Origin: Variovorax paradoxus
GTDB lineage: Bacteria > Pseudomonadota > Gammaproteobacteria > Burkholderiales > Burkholderiaceae_C
Reading direction: 5' to 3'
Length of the DNA: 64,000 nt
Assembly (NCBI RefSeq): GCF_029919115.1
Contig: NZ_CP123990.1
Coordinates: 3,808,501 to 3,872,500, forward strand
Part shown: positions 45,864 through 53,664 of the stretch, piece after piece
Layout of the letters: each line of letters starts with the position of its first letter
How positions within the stretch are numbered: position 1 is the stretch's first letter
The notes under the pieces: generated by a model
Seen by the model: the letters and a program-made list of their open reading frames with translations, nothing else
Databases searched by the model: none
Told to the model about the DNA's origin: nothing
Position numbers and translations under genes: made by a program

Positions 45864-46141
45864 AGGTTCGGCTCGAGCCGTCGGGCCTTGGTTTCGAGGC
45901 CGAGGCGGGCACCACGATCCTGAAGGCAGCCGAGGCGGCCGGCATCGAAATGCCGAGCTCCTGCCGCAACGGCACCTGCCGCACCTGCATCTGCCAGCTG
46001 CTGTCGGGCCGGATACGCCACACCATCGAATGGCCCGGCCTGAGCGCCGAGGAAAAAGCCGAGGGTTGGATACTGCCCTGCGTGGCCGAGGCGCAAGGCG
46101 ATCTTGCAATCGACGCGCCGAAGGCGTTCTCGGTCTTCTGA
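45860..46141 (+). CDS. 2Fe-2S ferredoxin
   Basis: 93 residues from ATG 45860. Plant/XylT-type ferredoxin: [20 protein letters not shown], then CRTCICQ, gives three cysteines in the C-x4-C-x2-C arrangement. The fourth is in [13 protein letters not shown]. So a complete 2Fe-2S site. Electron carrier in the cytoplasm; partner reductase or oxygenase not evident in the operon. ATGA overlap with the VF530 gene. Confidence 0.92.
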   Translation: MKVRLEPSGLGFEAEAGTTILKAAEAAGIEMPSSCRNGTCRTCICQLLSGRIRHTIEWPGLSAEEKAEGWILPCVAEAQGDLAIDAPKAFSVF

Positions 46142-46164
46142 CGACCGGCGTTGTCGAGCCCTGC

Positions 46165-47466
46165 TCAGCCCTGCTTGATGGCCTGAGCCGGCGCTGCGAC
46201 CACCAGCCGGTCCCGCTGCGCGAGCGATGGAAACAGCCTGAACCAACCCAGCGCAACCATCATGGTGCCAAGCCCTCCCAGCACCACCGAACCCACCGGG
46301 CCGAGCAGCGCCGCCGTGGCGCCCGATTCGAACTCGCCCAGCTGGTTGCTGGCGCCGATGAAGATCGAATTGACCGCGCTCACCCGGCCGCGCATGGCGT
46401 CGGGCGTTTCGAGCTGCACGAGCGTCTGGCGGATCACCACGTTGACCATGTCGGCACCGCCGGACACGGCCAGCGCGATCAGCGAGACGGCAAAGCTGCG
46501 CGAAATGCCGAACACCACCATGCACATGCCGAAGAGCCCCACCGCAATCAGCAGGGTGCGGCCGATGTGCCGCTCGATTGGCCGGCGCGTGAGCGCAATC
46601 GACATGATCAGCGCACCCGCCGCCGGCGCGCTGCGCAGCAGCCCAAGGCCCCATGGCCCGGTGTGCAGGATGTCCTTGGCGTAGATGGGCAGCAGCGCCA
46701 CGGCGCCGCCCAGCAGCACCGCGAAAAGATCGAGCGACACGGCGCCGAGCACGGGCTTGCGCTTCCAGATGAAATTGACCCCGGCAAACACCGTGGCCAG
46801 CGTGACCGGCTCGCGCGCAGCCGGCGTATGGGCATAGCGCAGGCGCAGCACCAGCACGCAGGCGATGGCAAAGCACAATACGCTTGCGCCGTACACCACC
46901 GCCATGCCCGCCACGAACAGCAGGCCACCGAGCGCCGGGCCTCCGATGATCGCGCCCTGCATGCCCGCCGAGCTGAACGCCATGGCCCGCGGCAGCATGG
47001 TGGGCGGCACCAGGAGCGGCGTCAGCGCCTGCTGCGCCGGCATCTGGAAGGCGCGCACGGCGCCGAGCACCAGCGACAGCCCCAGCAGCAGGCCGCGCGT
47101 ATCGAAGCGCTGCGCCACCGCAAGAAGCAACACGAGCGCCACCACCCCCTGCACCGCAAAGCAGGCCGCCACGATGCGGCCGCGATGGTGGCGATCGACC
47201 ATGTGGCCGGCCAGCAGCGCCAGCAGCAGCGCAGGAACGAACTGGTAGAGGCCGACCAGGCCGAGATCCCAGGCACTGCTGGTGAGCTCGTACATGTGCC
47301 AGCCGATGGCCACCAGCAGCATCTGCGACGCCGCGGTGCCGAAAAGCCGCGCCACCCACAGCTGCATGAACGGGCGCTCGCGCCGGAGTTGGGAGAAGCT
47401 CGGAGGCGCGGGAACAGAGGCGGAAACCGGGGCAGGAGAAACAGGAGAGGCGGGGCCGGAGGACAT
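46165..47466 (-). CDS. MFS transporter (EntS-like)
   Basis: 433 residues from ATG 47466 (MSSGPASPVSPAPVSASVPA), with a Pro/Ser-rich cytoplasmic lead. Twelve membrane helices. WVARLFGTAASQMLLVAIGW and the loop AGHMVDRHHRGRIVAACFAV fit the MFS_3/EntS-type exporter clade; LETPDAMRGRVSAVNSIFIG is the other diagnostic segment. Substrate unknown; these often export siderophores or drugs, but no siderophore genes are nearby. Confidence 0.88.
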   Translation of the reverse strand: MSSGPASPVSPAPVSASVPAPPSFSQLRRERPFMQLWVARLFGTAASQMLLVAIGWHMYELTSSAWDLGLVGLYQFVPALLLALLAGHMVDRHHRGRIVAACFAVQGVVALVLLLAVAQRFDTRGLLLGLSLVLGAVRAFQMPAQQALTPLLVPPTMLPRAMAFSSAGMQGAIIGGPALGGLLFVAGMAVVYGASVLCFAIACVLVLRLRYAHTPAAREPVTLATVFAGVNFIWKRKPVLGAVSLDLFAVLLGGAVALLPIYAKDILHTGPWGLGLLRSAPAAGALIMSIALTRRPIERHIGRTLLIAVGLFGMCMVVFGISRSFAVSLIALAVSGGADMVNVVIRQTLVQLETPDAMRGRVSAVNSIFIGASNQLGEFESGATAALLGPVGSVVLGGLGTMMVALGWFRLFPSLAQRDRLVVAAPAQAIKQG

Positions 47467-47558
47467 TCGTTCGAGGATAGCCGAGGCTCCATGAGCCTCG
47501 CATGAGCGCGGGCTCTCGCTCCTTGCCTTCCCCCTCCTCTCTACACTCGGCCGCATCC

Positions 47559-48239
47559 ATGCCCGACACCGCTCCCCTTATCGACCTCGTCCACGAAGAC
47601 GCCCACCTGCTGGTGTTGAACAAGCCCGCCGGGCTGCTTTGTGTGCCCGGGCGCGGTGAAGACAAGCAGGACTGCCTGAGCGCGCGCGCCACGCAGCGGT
47701 GGCCTGACGCGCTGATCGTCCACCGGCTCGACATGGCAACCAGCGGGCTCGTGCTGATGGCGCGCGGCGCCGCCATGCAGCGTGCGCTCGGCGATGCGTT
47801 TGCCAACCGCACGGTGCACAAGCGCTATGAAGCCATCGTCGACGGCGCCATGCCGGTGCGCGATGAATGGTCGGTCATCGACGCGCCGCTGATCGCCGAC
47901 TGGCCCAGGCGGCCGCTCCAGAAGGTGGACCCCGCGGGCAAGCCGAGCCTCACGCGCTGGCGGGCGCTTTCTTCATCGGTGTCGAATAGGGGAAGTGGTG
48001 CGGCCACGCACGTGTTGCTGGAACCGCTCACGGGCCGCTCGCATCAGCTGCGCGTGCATCTGCTGTCGATCGGGCATCCGATCCTGGGCGATGCGCTTTA
48101 TGGCAATGCCCACGTGCAGGCGCGTGCGCCGCGCCTGCTGCTGCACGCAAGCGAACTGGGCTTTGTGCACCCCGCCACACAGCAAATGCTCAACTTTGAG
48201 AGTGCGCCGGCTTTTTCTCTTTCTACAGCCCGCCCTTGA
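47559..48239 (+). CDS. RluA-family pseudouridine synthase
   Basis: 226 residues from ATG 47559 (MPDTAPLIDLVHEDAHLLVL). The catalytic motif HRLDMATSGLVLMARG contains the nucleophilic aspartate; the C-terminal GRSHQLRVHLLSIGHPILGD is the second RluA signature. The short length, without an S4 domain, resembles RluA (23S U746 and tRNA U32) rather than RluC/D. Tail overlaps the convergent UspA gene by 17 nt. Confidence 0.92.
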   Translation: MPDTAPLIDLVHEDAHLLVLNKPAGLLCVPGRGEDKQDCLSARATQRWPDALIVHRLDMATSGLVLMARGAAMQRALGDAFANRTVHKRYEAIVDGAMPVRDEWSVIDAPLIADWPRRPLQKVDPAGKPSLTRWRALSSSVSNRGSGAATHVLLEPLTGRSHQLRVHLLSIGHPILGDALYGNAHVQARAPRLLLHASELGFVHPATQQMLNFESAPAFSLSTARP

Positions 48240-48666
48240 CCACCAGCACGGGCATGGTCGCGTCTTGCAGCACCCGCTGCGTGACGCTGCCGAGCAGCAG
48301 CTTTTCGATGCCGCTGCGGCCATGGGAGCCCATCACGATCAGGTCGGCCGCAATGGCAATGGCCGTATCGACGATGCCTTCGTGCACCACATGGCCGTCG
48401 ATCACGCGCTGGTCGCTGTGCAGGCCTTCGGCTGCCAGCGCAGCCACGCCCCGTGCGAGCGCCGCATTCGCGCTTGCGGTGGCCGCGGCCAGGTATTCGT
48501 TCTGGCCCAGCGCGTAGTCCGCGCCGACCCCGATGAAGGGATAGTTGTCGATCACGTGAATCAACGTGATGCGGCTTCCGAACGCCAGCGCAAGGCCGCT
48601 GGCCTTGCTGACCGCGAGCATGGAAGTTTCGGAGCCGTCGATCGGAACCAGGATGTGATTGAACAT
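48223..48666 (-). CDS. Universal stress protein (UspA family)
   Basis: 147 residues from ATG 48666 (MFNHILVPIDGSETSMLAVS); an ATG four codons upstream is the alternative. The ATP-binding pattern GSHGRSGIEKLLLGSVTQRV (G-x2-G-x9-G-S) is complete, so it belongs to the nucleotide-binding subgroup. Cytoplasmic. The last 17 nt overlap the end of the RluA-type gene. Confidence 0.93.
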   Translation of the reverse strand: MFNHILVPIDGSETSMLAVSKASGLALAFGSRITLIHVIDNYPFIGVGADYALGQNEYLAAATASANAALARGVAALAAEGLHSDQRVIDGHVVHEGIVDTAIAIAADLIVMGSHGRSGIEKLLLGSVTQRVLQDATMPVLVVKGGL

Positions 48667-48774
48667 GGCGGACCTCACTTTTTTCGTTCGCAGACAGGCG
48701 CGGCTCGCAACCGAGCCGGGCCTCCAATTTAACCCCTCGGCCGGGGCGTGACTGTAGGACTCAAGCCAGCGGGG

Positions 48775-49524
48775 TCAATCCCCCTGGAAACCCTGAGCGC
48801 GGCAGGTGACGACCAGGGTGTCGCGCCAGCCGGCTGCCCCGTCTTCGAGCGGCTGGATGGGTGTGGATTCGTGGATCACACGCGCGTCGTCGAGCAGCAG
48901 CAGCGTCCACGGCTCGGTCATGGTGAACCGCTCGCCGCGCCTCCCGTTGGCTTCGAACACACGCGTTTCGCCGCCCTTGATGCCGCTGCGCCCGACCAGC
49001 GCCACCGCCACCAGGTCGACACCATCGCGGTGCGCGCCTTCGGGCGTGGGCCGGCCGATGCCGCCTGCGGTGTCGATGCGGAACTGGTGCGCCTCGACAA
49101 ACCACGGTTGCGCCGCGGTACCGCGCATGCCGCTTGCCGCTTCGCCCAGCCGCTGCAGCAGGCGCTGCCACACCGGCTGCGCCACCGTGGTCTCGTGCAT
49201 GGGCGCAAACCAGCGCTGCATGCCGCCGTGCAGCGCGTTGTATTCGACCGGCTGCCAGTGCGCACGATGCGGCACCTGCGCAATGGCCTCGCCTTCGACG
49301 GTAAAGCACGCATGGCGCCGCGTGCGGTAGCGGCCGCCGTCCTTCAGGTATTCATCCGGTGGAAGGTCGTTCCAGTCGGCGTGCAGAGCTTCGAGTTGTT
49401 CGAGCGGCACGCCGAGCCAGTCGCTCACGCCTAGCGGGCTGAGCACCGCATAGCCCTGTTCGCGCAGCGCGGGCAGCAGTTCTGCCGGCTGGATGAACGG
49501 CGGTGCGAATGCAGCGTTGGTCAC
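48775..49524 (-). CDS. 2OG-Fe(II) dioxygenase-like protein
   Basis: 249 residues, GTG start overlapping the DUF427 stop by 4 nt. The iron site is visible as HRDGVDLVAVALVG (HxD) and, downstream, LLLDDARVIHESTPIQPLED with the distal histidine. A following arginine (WRDTLVVTCRA) could bind 2-oxoglutarate. This pattern fits the 2OG-Fe_Oxy_2 group that includes free amino-acid hydroxylases such as isoleucine 4-hydroxylase. Hydroxylation of a free amino acid is the best guess; substrate unknown. Confidence 0.85.
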   Translation of the reverse strand: MTNAAFAPPFIQPAELLPALREQGYAVLSPLGVSDWLGVPLEQLEALHADWNDLPPDEYLKDGGRYRTRRHACFTVEGEAIAQVPHRAHWQPVEYNALHGGMQRWFAPMHETTVAQPVWQRLLQRLGEAASGMRGTAAQPWFVEAHQFRIDTAGGIGRPTPEGAHRDGVDLVAVALVGRSGIKGGETRVFEANGRRGERFTMTEPWTLLLLDDARVIHESTPIQPLEDGAAGWRDTLVVTCRAQGFQGD

Positions 49525-49805
49525 GATGCGGTGACCTTCACGTCCTTCCAGAACGCGACGCGGTCACGGATCTCTTCGGCCTCAGGCTTGGGGTCTGCGT
49601 AGTACCAGGCGGCGTCCGTGTGGAGTTCGCCGTTGACCAGCAGGGAGTAGTAGCTGGCGGTGCCCTTCCAGGGGCAGGTGGTCTTGTGGTTGCTGAAGGT
49701 GACGTGATCGCGGTTGAGCGAGCTCATCGGGAAATAGTGGTTACCTTCGACGAGCACTGTGTCGTCGCTTTCGGCGATGGTGACGCCGTTCCAGGTTGCT
49801 TTCAT
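49521..49805 (-). CDS. DUF427 family protein
   Basis: 94 residues from ATG 49805 (MKATWNGVTIAESDDTVLVE). The pattern YFPMSSLNRDHVTFSNHKTT and CPWKGTASYYSLLVNGE is diagnostic of DUF427, a small beta-barrel-like family of unknown function. First gene of a two-gene operon with the 2OG-Fe dioxygenase. A 0.5-kb repeat-rich spacer lies upstream. Confidence 0.9.
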   Translation of the reverse strand: MKATWNGVTIAESDDTVLVEGNHYFPMSSLNRDHVTFSNHKTTCPWKGTASYYSLLVNGELHTDAAWYYADPKPEAEEIRDRVAFWKDVKVTAS

Positions 49806-49915
49806 GTGTTGCTCTCCACGGGGAAGGGATATTGTGCCCTTTGGCTTGTTTGCTTCCCGGGGCCGGGGGCCGAGCGAAGCAAAGGCCCGTCGGTTTCCAA
49901 GCCCCTCTGTATGCG

Positions 49916-49997
49916 CCGAGGAGCGGAGGGTTTCGCGGATCAGGGCCGCAGCTGTTCCGAGGAGCGGAGGGTTTCGCGGATCAGGGCCGCAGCTGTT
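49916..49997. repeat. Exact tandem repeat, 2 x 41 bp
   Basis: Two identical, abutting 41-bp copies at 49916-49956 and 49957-49997. Each begins CCGAGGAGCGGAGGG and ends GGGCCGCAGCTGTT. Identity is complete, indicating a recent duplication or ongoing slippage. Two copies only, with no spacers, so this is not a CRISPR array. Confidence 0.95.
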
Positions 49998-50074
49998 TGA
50001 GCGAAGCGAGTTCTGCGGACCCCGCGAAACCTGAGCACCGCAGGCGAGCACCGCAGGTTGCCCCGTAGCGAAGC

Positions 50075-50202
50075 GCAGGGGTCGCAGACAGTGGGGTCGC
50101 CTTTTCTTTGCTTACTTTCTTTTGGCGAAGCAAAAGAAGCAGGGGTCGCAGACAGTGGGGTCGCCTTTTCTTTGCTTACTTTCTTTTGGCGAAGCAAAAG
50201 AA
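50075..50202. repeat. Exact tandem repeat, 2 x 64 bp
   Basis: Two identical, abutting 64-bp copies at 50075-50138 and 50139-50202, each starting GCAGGGGTCGCAGACAG and ending GCGAAGCAAAAGAA. The second copy runs on into the rest of a longer inverted repeat (CTTACTTTCTTTTG, 6 nt, CAAAAGAAAGTAAG; 50175-50208); in the first copy the right arm is cut short by the duplication point. From memory, similar hairpins are scattered through Comamonadaceae genomes, so this may be a REP-like element. Confidence 0.93.
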
Positions 50203-50292
50203 AGTAAGTCCGCCGCCGGGCGGAATCCCGGCCCCGGAACGCAAAACCCAAACTGAACCCAAAAACTGAACCCAAAACAACTACATTGCACA

Positions 50293-50315
50293 CAATTTAA
50301 TTGCGAGCTACAATT
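50293..50315. promoter_or_regulatory. OhrR operator-like sequence
   Basis: Palindrome CAATTTAATTG (50293-50303) inside CACAATTTAATTGCG, followed by a TACAATT half-site (50309-50315), ending 6 nt before the ohrR start. This resembles the TACAATT-AATTGTA type operator known for OhrR repressors, and is in the right place for autoregulation. Confidence 0.6.
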
Positions 50316-50321
50316 CCCCCC

Positions 50322-50774
50322 ATGCCCTCCCCCCAATCCAAAGACGAAATGCTCAAGCTGGATAACCAGCTCTGCTTCGCCGTCTACTCAGCCTCCTTGG
50401 CCATGACCCGCCTCTACAAGCCGGTCCTGGAAAAGCTGCAGCTCACCTACCCCCAATACCTCGTCATGCTCGCCCTCTGGGAGCAAGACGGCCCCACCGT
50501 CTCCGCACTCGGCGAGCGCCTTTCGCTCGACTCCGGCACCCTCACGCCCCTCCTCAAGCGGCTGGAAGCCAACGGCTACGTAGCCAGGGTGCGCGACGTG
50601 GCCGACGAGCGGCGCGTGCACATCACGCTCACCGCCGCCGGCCGCAAGCTCAAGGCCCGTGCAGCCAACGTGCCCGAATGCCTGATGGCCGCCGCGCAGT
50701 GCTCGGTGCCCGAGCTGATTTCGCTGACCCAGCAGATCCAGGCCCTGCGCGACCGCATCAAGAAAGCCGCCTGA
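50322..50774 (+). CDS. ohrR: OhrR-type MarR-family peroxide-sensing repressor
   Basis: 150 residues from ATG 50322 (MPSPQSKDEMLKLDNQLCFA). MarR winged helix with LQLTYPQYLVMLALWEQDGP and RLSLDSGTLTPLLKRLEANG. The cysteine in DNQLCFAVYSASLAMTRLYK is the conserved sensing Cys of OhrR, oxidised by organic hydroperoxides to release DNA. A second Cys lies near position 122, suggesting the two-cysteine subtype. It is followed by ohr. Confidence 0.93.
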   Translation: MPSPQSKDEMLKLDNQLCFAVYSASLAMTRLYKPVLEKLQLTYPQYLVMLALWEQDGPTVSALGERLSLDSGTLTPLLKRLEANGYVARVRDVADERRVHITLTAAGRKLKARAANVPECLMAAAQCSVPELISLTQQIQALRDRIKKAA

Positions 50775-50870
50775 AACCAAAAGGCACCGCACGCTTCAAG
50801 TTTCTTCCCGCTTCGATACAAAGAAGCTCTTTTCACCGTTCCCTTCACCCTCATCCACAAAGGAATCACC

Positions 50871-51296
50871 ATGACCACCAAACTCGACAAGGTTCTCTAC
50901 ACCGCTGAAGCCCACACCGTCGGCGGCCGCGACGGCGCAGGCAAGTCCAGCGACGGCGCCATCGACGTCAAGCTGAGCTCGCCGGGTTCGGGCAAGCCCG
51001 GCACCAACCCCGAGCAGCTGTTCGCGGTCGGCTACGCCGCCTGCTTCATCGGCGCGATGAAGGCGGTTGGCCCGAAGATCGGCGTGAAGGTGCCTGAAGA
51101 CGTGGCCATCGATTCCAAGGTTTCCCTCGGCCCGACGAACGGCGGCGCGGCCTACGGCATTTCGGTGCAGCTCGCCATCACGCTGCCCGGCCTGGACGCA
51201 GAACAAAAGCAGAAGCTGGTCGACACGGCCCACCAGGTCTGCCCGTACTCGAACGCCACCCGCGGCAACATCGACGTTGAACTGACGATCGCCTGA
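50871..51296 (+). CDS. ohr: Organic hydroperoxide resistance peroxiredoxin Ohr
   Basis: 141 residues; AAAGGA lies before ATG 50871. OsmC/Ohr fold. Redox-active cysteines in VGYAACFIGAMKAVG and TAHQVCPYSNATRG are both present. Reduces organic peroxides using lipoylated proteins in known members. It is 96 nt after ohrR, with no operator-like site seen in that gap, so the two genes are probably cotranscribed. A terminator follows. Confidence 0.95.
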   Translation: MTTKLDKVLYTAEAHTVGGRDGAGKSSDGAIDVKLSSPGSGKPGTNPEQLFAVGYAACFIGAMKAVGPKIGVKVPEDVAIDSKVSLGPTNGGAAYGISVQLAITLPGLDAEQKQKLVDTAHQVCPYSNATRGNIDVELTIA

Positions 51297-51323
51297 TTCC
51301 GCGCTGAGTGCACCAAAAAAAGA

Positions 51324-51355
51324 GCGCTCCGGCCACAAGCCGGGGCGCTTTTTTC
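51324..51355 (+). terminator. Rho-independent terminator after ohr
   Basis: Stem GCGCTCCGGC / GCCGGGGCGC (one G-T wobble) with loop CACAA, followed by a run of T (51349-51355). An A-run on the left also lets it work in reverse, but no convergent gene is present. Confidence 0.9.
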
Positions 51356-51471
51356 ATGGCCGTCGTTGTCTCACGGGCGACCCGGAAAATGCAAACGCGA
51401 TAGCGCCATTCATCAAGCTTGGCTAATGTGGCCGCACGCCCTTCAACGCACCGTGGAGATCGATCGACACC

Positions 51472-52587
51472 ATGAGCACCACCAACCTCCTGATCCGCAA
51501 GGACGAGCTCGCCGTCTCGCGCCTGCACACCGCCACCGACCAGCCTTTGGCCGACGGCCAGGTTCGCGTTCGCATCGACAGCTTTGCGCTCACGTCCAAC
51601 AACATCACCTACGCCGCGTTCGGCGATGCAATGAGCTACTGGCAGTTCTTCCCCTCGGGCGACGAAGGCTGGGGCGGCATTCCGGTATGGGGCTTTGCAA
51701 GCGTGGTGCAGTCGCTGCACCCGGGCGTGGCGGTGGGCGAGCGGCTCTATGGCTACTGGCCGATGGCGTCCAGCGCGGTGCTGAGCCCCGAGCGGCTGTC
51801 GCCGGAGCGCTTTGCCGACGGCGCGCCGCACCGCGCGGCGCTGCCCGCGGTCTACAACCAGTATTTCCGCTGCAACGCCGACCCGCTCTACACCGCCGAG
51901 ACGGAAGACGCGCAGGCGCTGCTGCGCCCGCTCTTCATCACCTCTTGGCTGATCGACGACTTCATGGCGGACAACGACTTCTTCGGCGCCAAGACCATGC
52001 TGCTGTCGAGTGCATCGAGCAAGACGGCGTACGGCACCGCCTTTCAGCTGCACCAGCGCGAAGGCATCGAGGTCATCGGGCTCACCTCGCCCGCCAACGT
52101 GGCCTTCTGCGAAAGCCTGGGCTGCTACGACCGCGTGGTGACGTACGACGCGCTTGACAGCATTGCAGCCGACACGCCCAGCGTGTACGTCGACTTTGCC
52201 GGCAACGGTGGCCTTCGCAGCGCCCTTCACACGCGCTTCGCCAATCTCAAATACAGCTGCTCGATCGGCGGCACGCATGTGGAGCAGCTCTCGTCCAAGG
52301 GCGCCGGCAAAGACCTGCCGGGCCCGCGCGCCACCTTGTTCTTTGCGCCTGCACAAATCAAGAAGCGCACCGCCGAATGGGGCGCCGACGAGTTCGGCCG
52401 GCGCATGGTGTCCGCCTGGCGCAGCTTTCTGGCGACCGTGACCGATACAAAAAAGCCGTGGCTGCGCGCCGAGCACCACCACGGCGGCGAGGCCGTGCAG
52501 GCGGCCTACGCGCAGGTGCTGGCCGGCAAGGGCGACCCGCGCACCGGCCATATCCTTTCGCTTTACAAACAACCCGGCGGGCTTTGA
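51472..52587 (+). CDS. DUF2855 family protein (MDR-oxidoreductase-like)
   Basis: 371 residues. The N-terminal half (QVRVRIDSFALTSNNITYAA) looks like a GroES-like domain of medium-chain reductases, and KTMLLSSASSKTAYGTAFQL resembles a cofactor-binding Rossmann segment (SSxSSKTA in place of GxGxxG). The pattern fits DUF2855, whose activity is unknown. There is no zinc-binding cysteine set. It is followed 33 nt later by the SrkA-like kinase gene on the same strand. Confidence 0.85.
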   Translation: MSTTNLLIRKDELAVSRLHTATDQPLADGQVRVRIDSFALTSNNITYAAFGDAMSYWQFFPSGDEGWGGIPVWGFASVVQSLHPGVAVGERLYGYWPMASSAVLSPERLSPERFADGAPHRAALPAVYNQYFRCNADPLYTAETEDAQALLRPLFITSWLIDDFMADNDFFGAKTMLLSSASSKTAYGTAFQLHQREGIEVIGLTSPANVAFCESLGCYDRVVTYDALDSIAADTPSVYVDFAGNGGLRSALHTRFANLKYSCSIGGTHVEQLSSKGAGKDLPGPRATLFFAPAQIKKRTAEWGADEFGRRMVSAWRSFLATVTDTKKPWLRAEHHHGGEAVQAAYAQVLAGKGDPRTGHILSLYKQPGGL

Positions 52588-52620
52588 CGGCGCCGGCGCG
52601 GGGGTAGCGACAATCGCTGC

Positions 52621-53664
52621 ATGACCCCTTCCCCCGCAGCGCCTGCCAACACCCATCCTTACGAGAGCCTCACGCCCGACGTGGTGCTCGACGCGCTCGC
52701 AACGCTCGGCCTGCACGGCGACGGCCGGCTCACCGGCCTCAACTCCTATGAAAACCGTGTCTACCAGGTGTACCTGGAAGACCCGAATCCGTATCCGGCG
52801 GTCGTCGTCAAGTTCTACCGGCCCGAGCGCTGGAGCGAAGCCGAGATTCTGGAAGAACACGCCTTCTCGCTCGAACTGGCCGCGGGCGAAGTGCCCGCCG
52901 TGCCGCCGCTGGCCTTCGACGGCACCACGCTGCACCACCACGCCGGCTTTGCCTTCAGCGTGAGCCCCTACCGCGGCGGGCGCGCGCCCGAGCTCGACGA
53001 CTTCGAAGTGCTCGAATGGGTCGGCCGGTTTCTTGCGCGCATCCACACCGTGGGCAGCGCCAAGCCCTTCGAGGCGCGCCCGGCGCTCGACCTGCAGACC
53101 TTCGGCATTGCCTCTCGAGACTGGCTGCTGGCCAACAACAAGGTGCCGCTCGATGTGCAGCGCGAATGGGAAGCCGCCTGCAACGAGGCGCTGGACATGA
53201 TCGGCGCCACCGCACTCGCGGTGAATGCGCCGGCCTCCGACTTCCAGCCGCGCAAGCTGCGCCTGCACGGCGACGTGCATCCCGGCAATATCTTGTGGAC
53301 CCCCACGGACCGGCCCGGCGGCGGCCCGCACTTCGTCGACCTGGACGACGCGCGCACCGGCTTTGCGGTGCAAGACTTGTGGATGCTGCTTTCGGGCGAC
53401 CGCGCACAGCGCACCTCGCAGCTGTCGGGCCTGCTCGACGGCTACGAGCAGTTCCGCGAATTCGACCGGCGGGAGCTCGCGCTGATCGAACCGCTGCGCA
53501 CGCTGCGCCTCATTCACTACAGCGCCTGGCTCGCGCGCCGCTGGGAAGACCCGATCTTCCCGATCAACTTTCCGTGGTTCGGCTCCAGCGACTACTGGAA
53601 GGGCCAGATCCTCGTGCTGCAGGAGCAGTGCGAACAAATGGCCGAAGAGCCGCTCTACGCCTGA
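52621..53664 (+). CDS. srkA: SrkA/RdoA-like stress response kinase
   Basis: 347 residues. APH-like kinase fold: YENRVYQVYLEDPNPYPAVV and KFYRPERWSEAEILEEHAFS give the nucleotide-binding lysine and glutamate; the catalytic loop is LRLHGDVHPGNILW and the Mg-binding DFG equivalent is VDLDDARTGF. In E. coli SrkA is a cytoplasmic Ser/Thr kinase countering envelope- and ROS-related death. The last 10 nt overlap the end of the convergent LysR gene. Confidence 0.92.
   Translation: MTPSPAAPANTHPYESLTPDVVLDALATLGLHGDGRLTGLNSYENRVYQVYLEDPNPYPAVVVKFYRPERWSEAEILEEHAFSLELAAGEVPAVPPLAFDGTTLHHHAGFAFSVSPYRGGRAPELDDFEVLEWVGRFLARIHTVGSAKPFEARPALDLQTFGIASRDWLLANNKVPLDVQREWEAACNEALDMIGATALAVNAPASDFQPRKLRLHGDVHPGNILWTPTDRPGGGPHFVDLDDARTGFAVQDLWMLLSGDRAQRTSQLSGLLDGYEQFREFDRRELALIEPLRTLRLIHYSAWLARRWEDPIFPINFPWFGSSDYWKGQILVLQEQCEQMAEEPLYA

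Larger units (their letters stand above)
49806..50321. other. Repeat-rich non-coding spacer
   Basis: This 516-bp gap between the DUF427 gene and ohrR contains no supportable gene. It holds two exact tandem duplications (41 bp and 64 bp), a strong hairpin, nested copies of GAGCACCGCAGG, and at its right end the ohrR operator-like sequence. Short open frames here (with peptides such as KVSKEKATPLSATPA) are translations of the repeat and are not credible genes. Confidence 0.8.

Noticed and set aside
49916..50202. Tandem repeats considered as a CRISPR array
   Set aside because: Only two abutting copies of each unit, no spacers and no cas genes.
49940..50336. Short minus-strand open frames giving peptides with KVSKEKATPLSATPA-type sequence
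   Set aside because: They are translations of the tandem 64-bp repeat and its hairpin, overlapping no conserved domain and lacking a ribosome-binding site.
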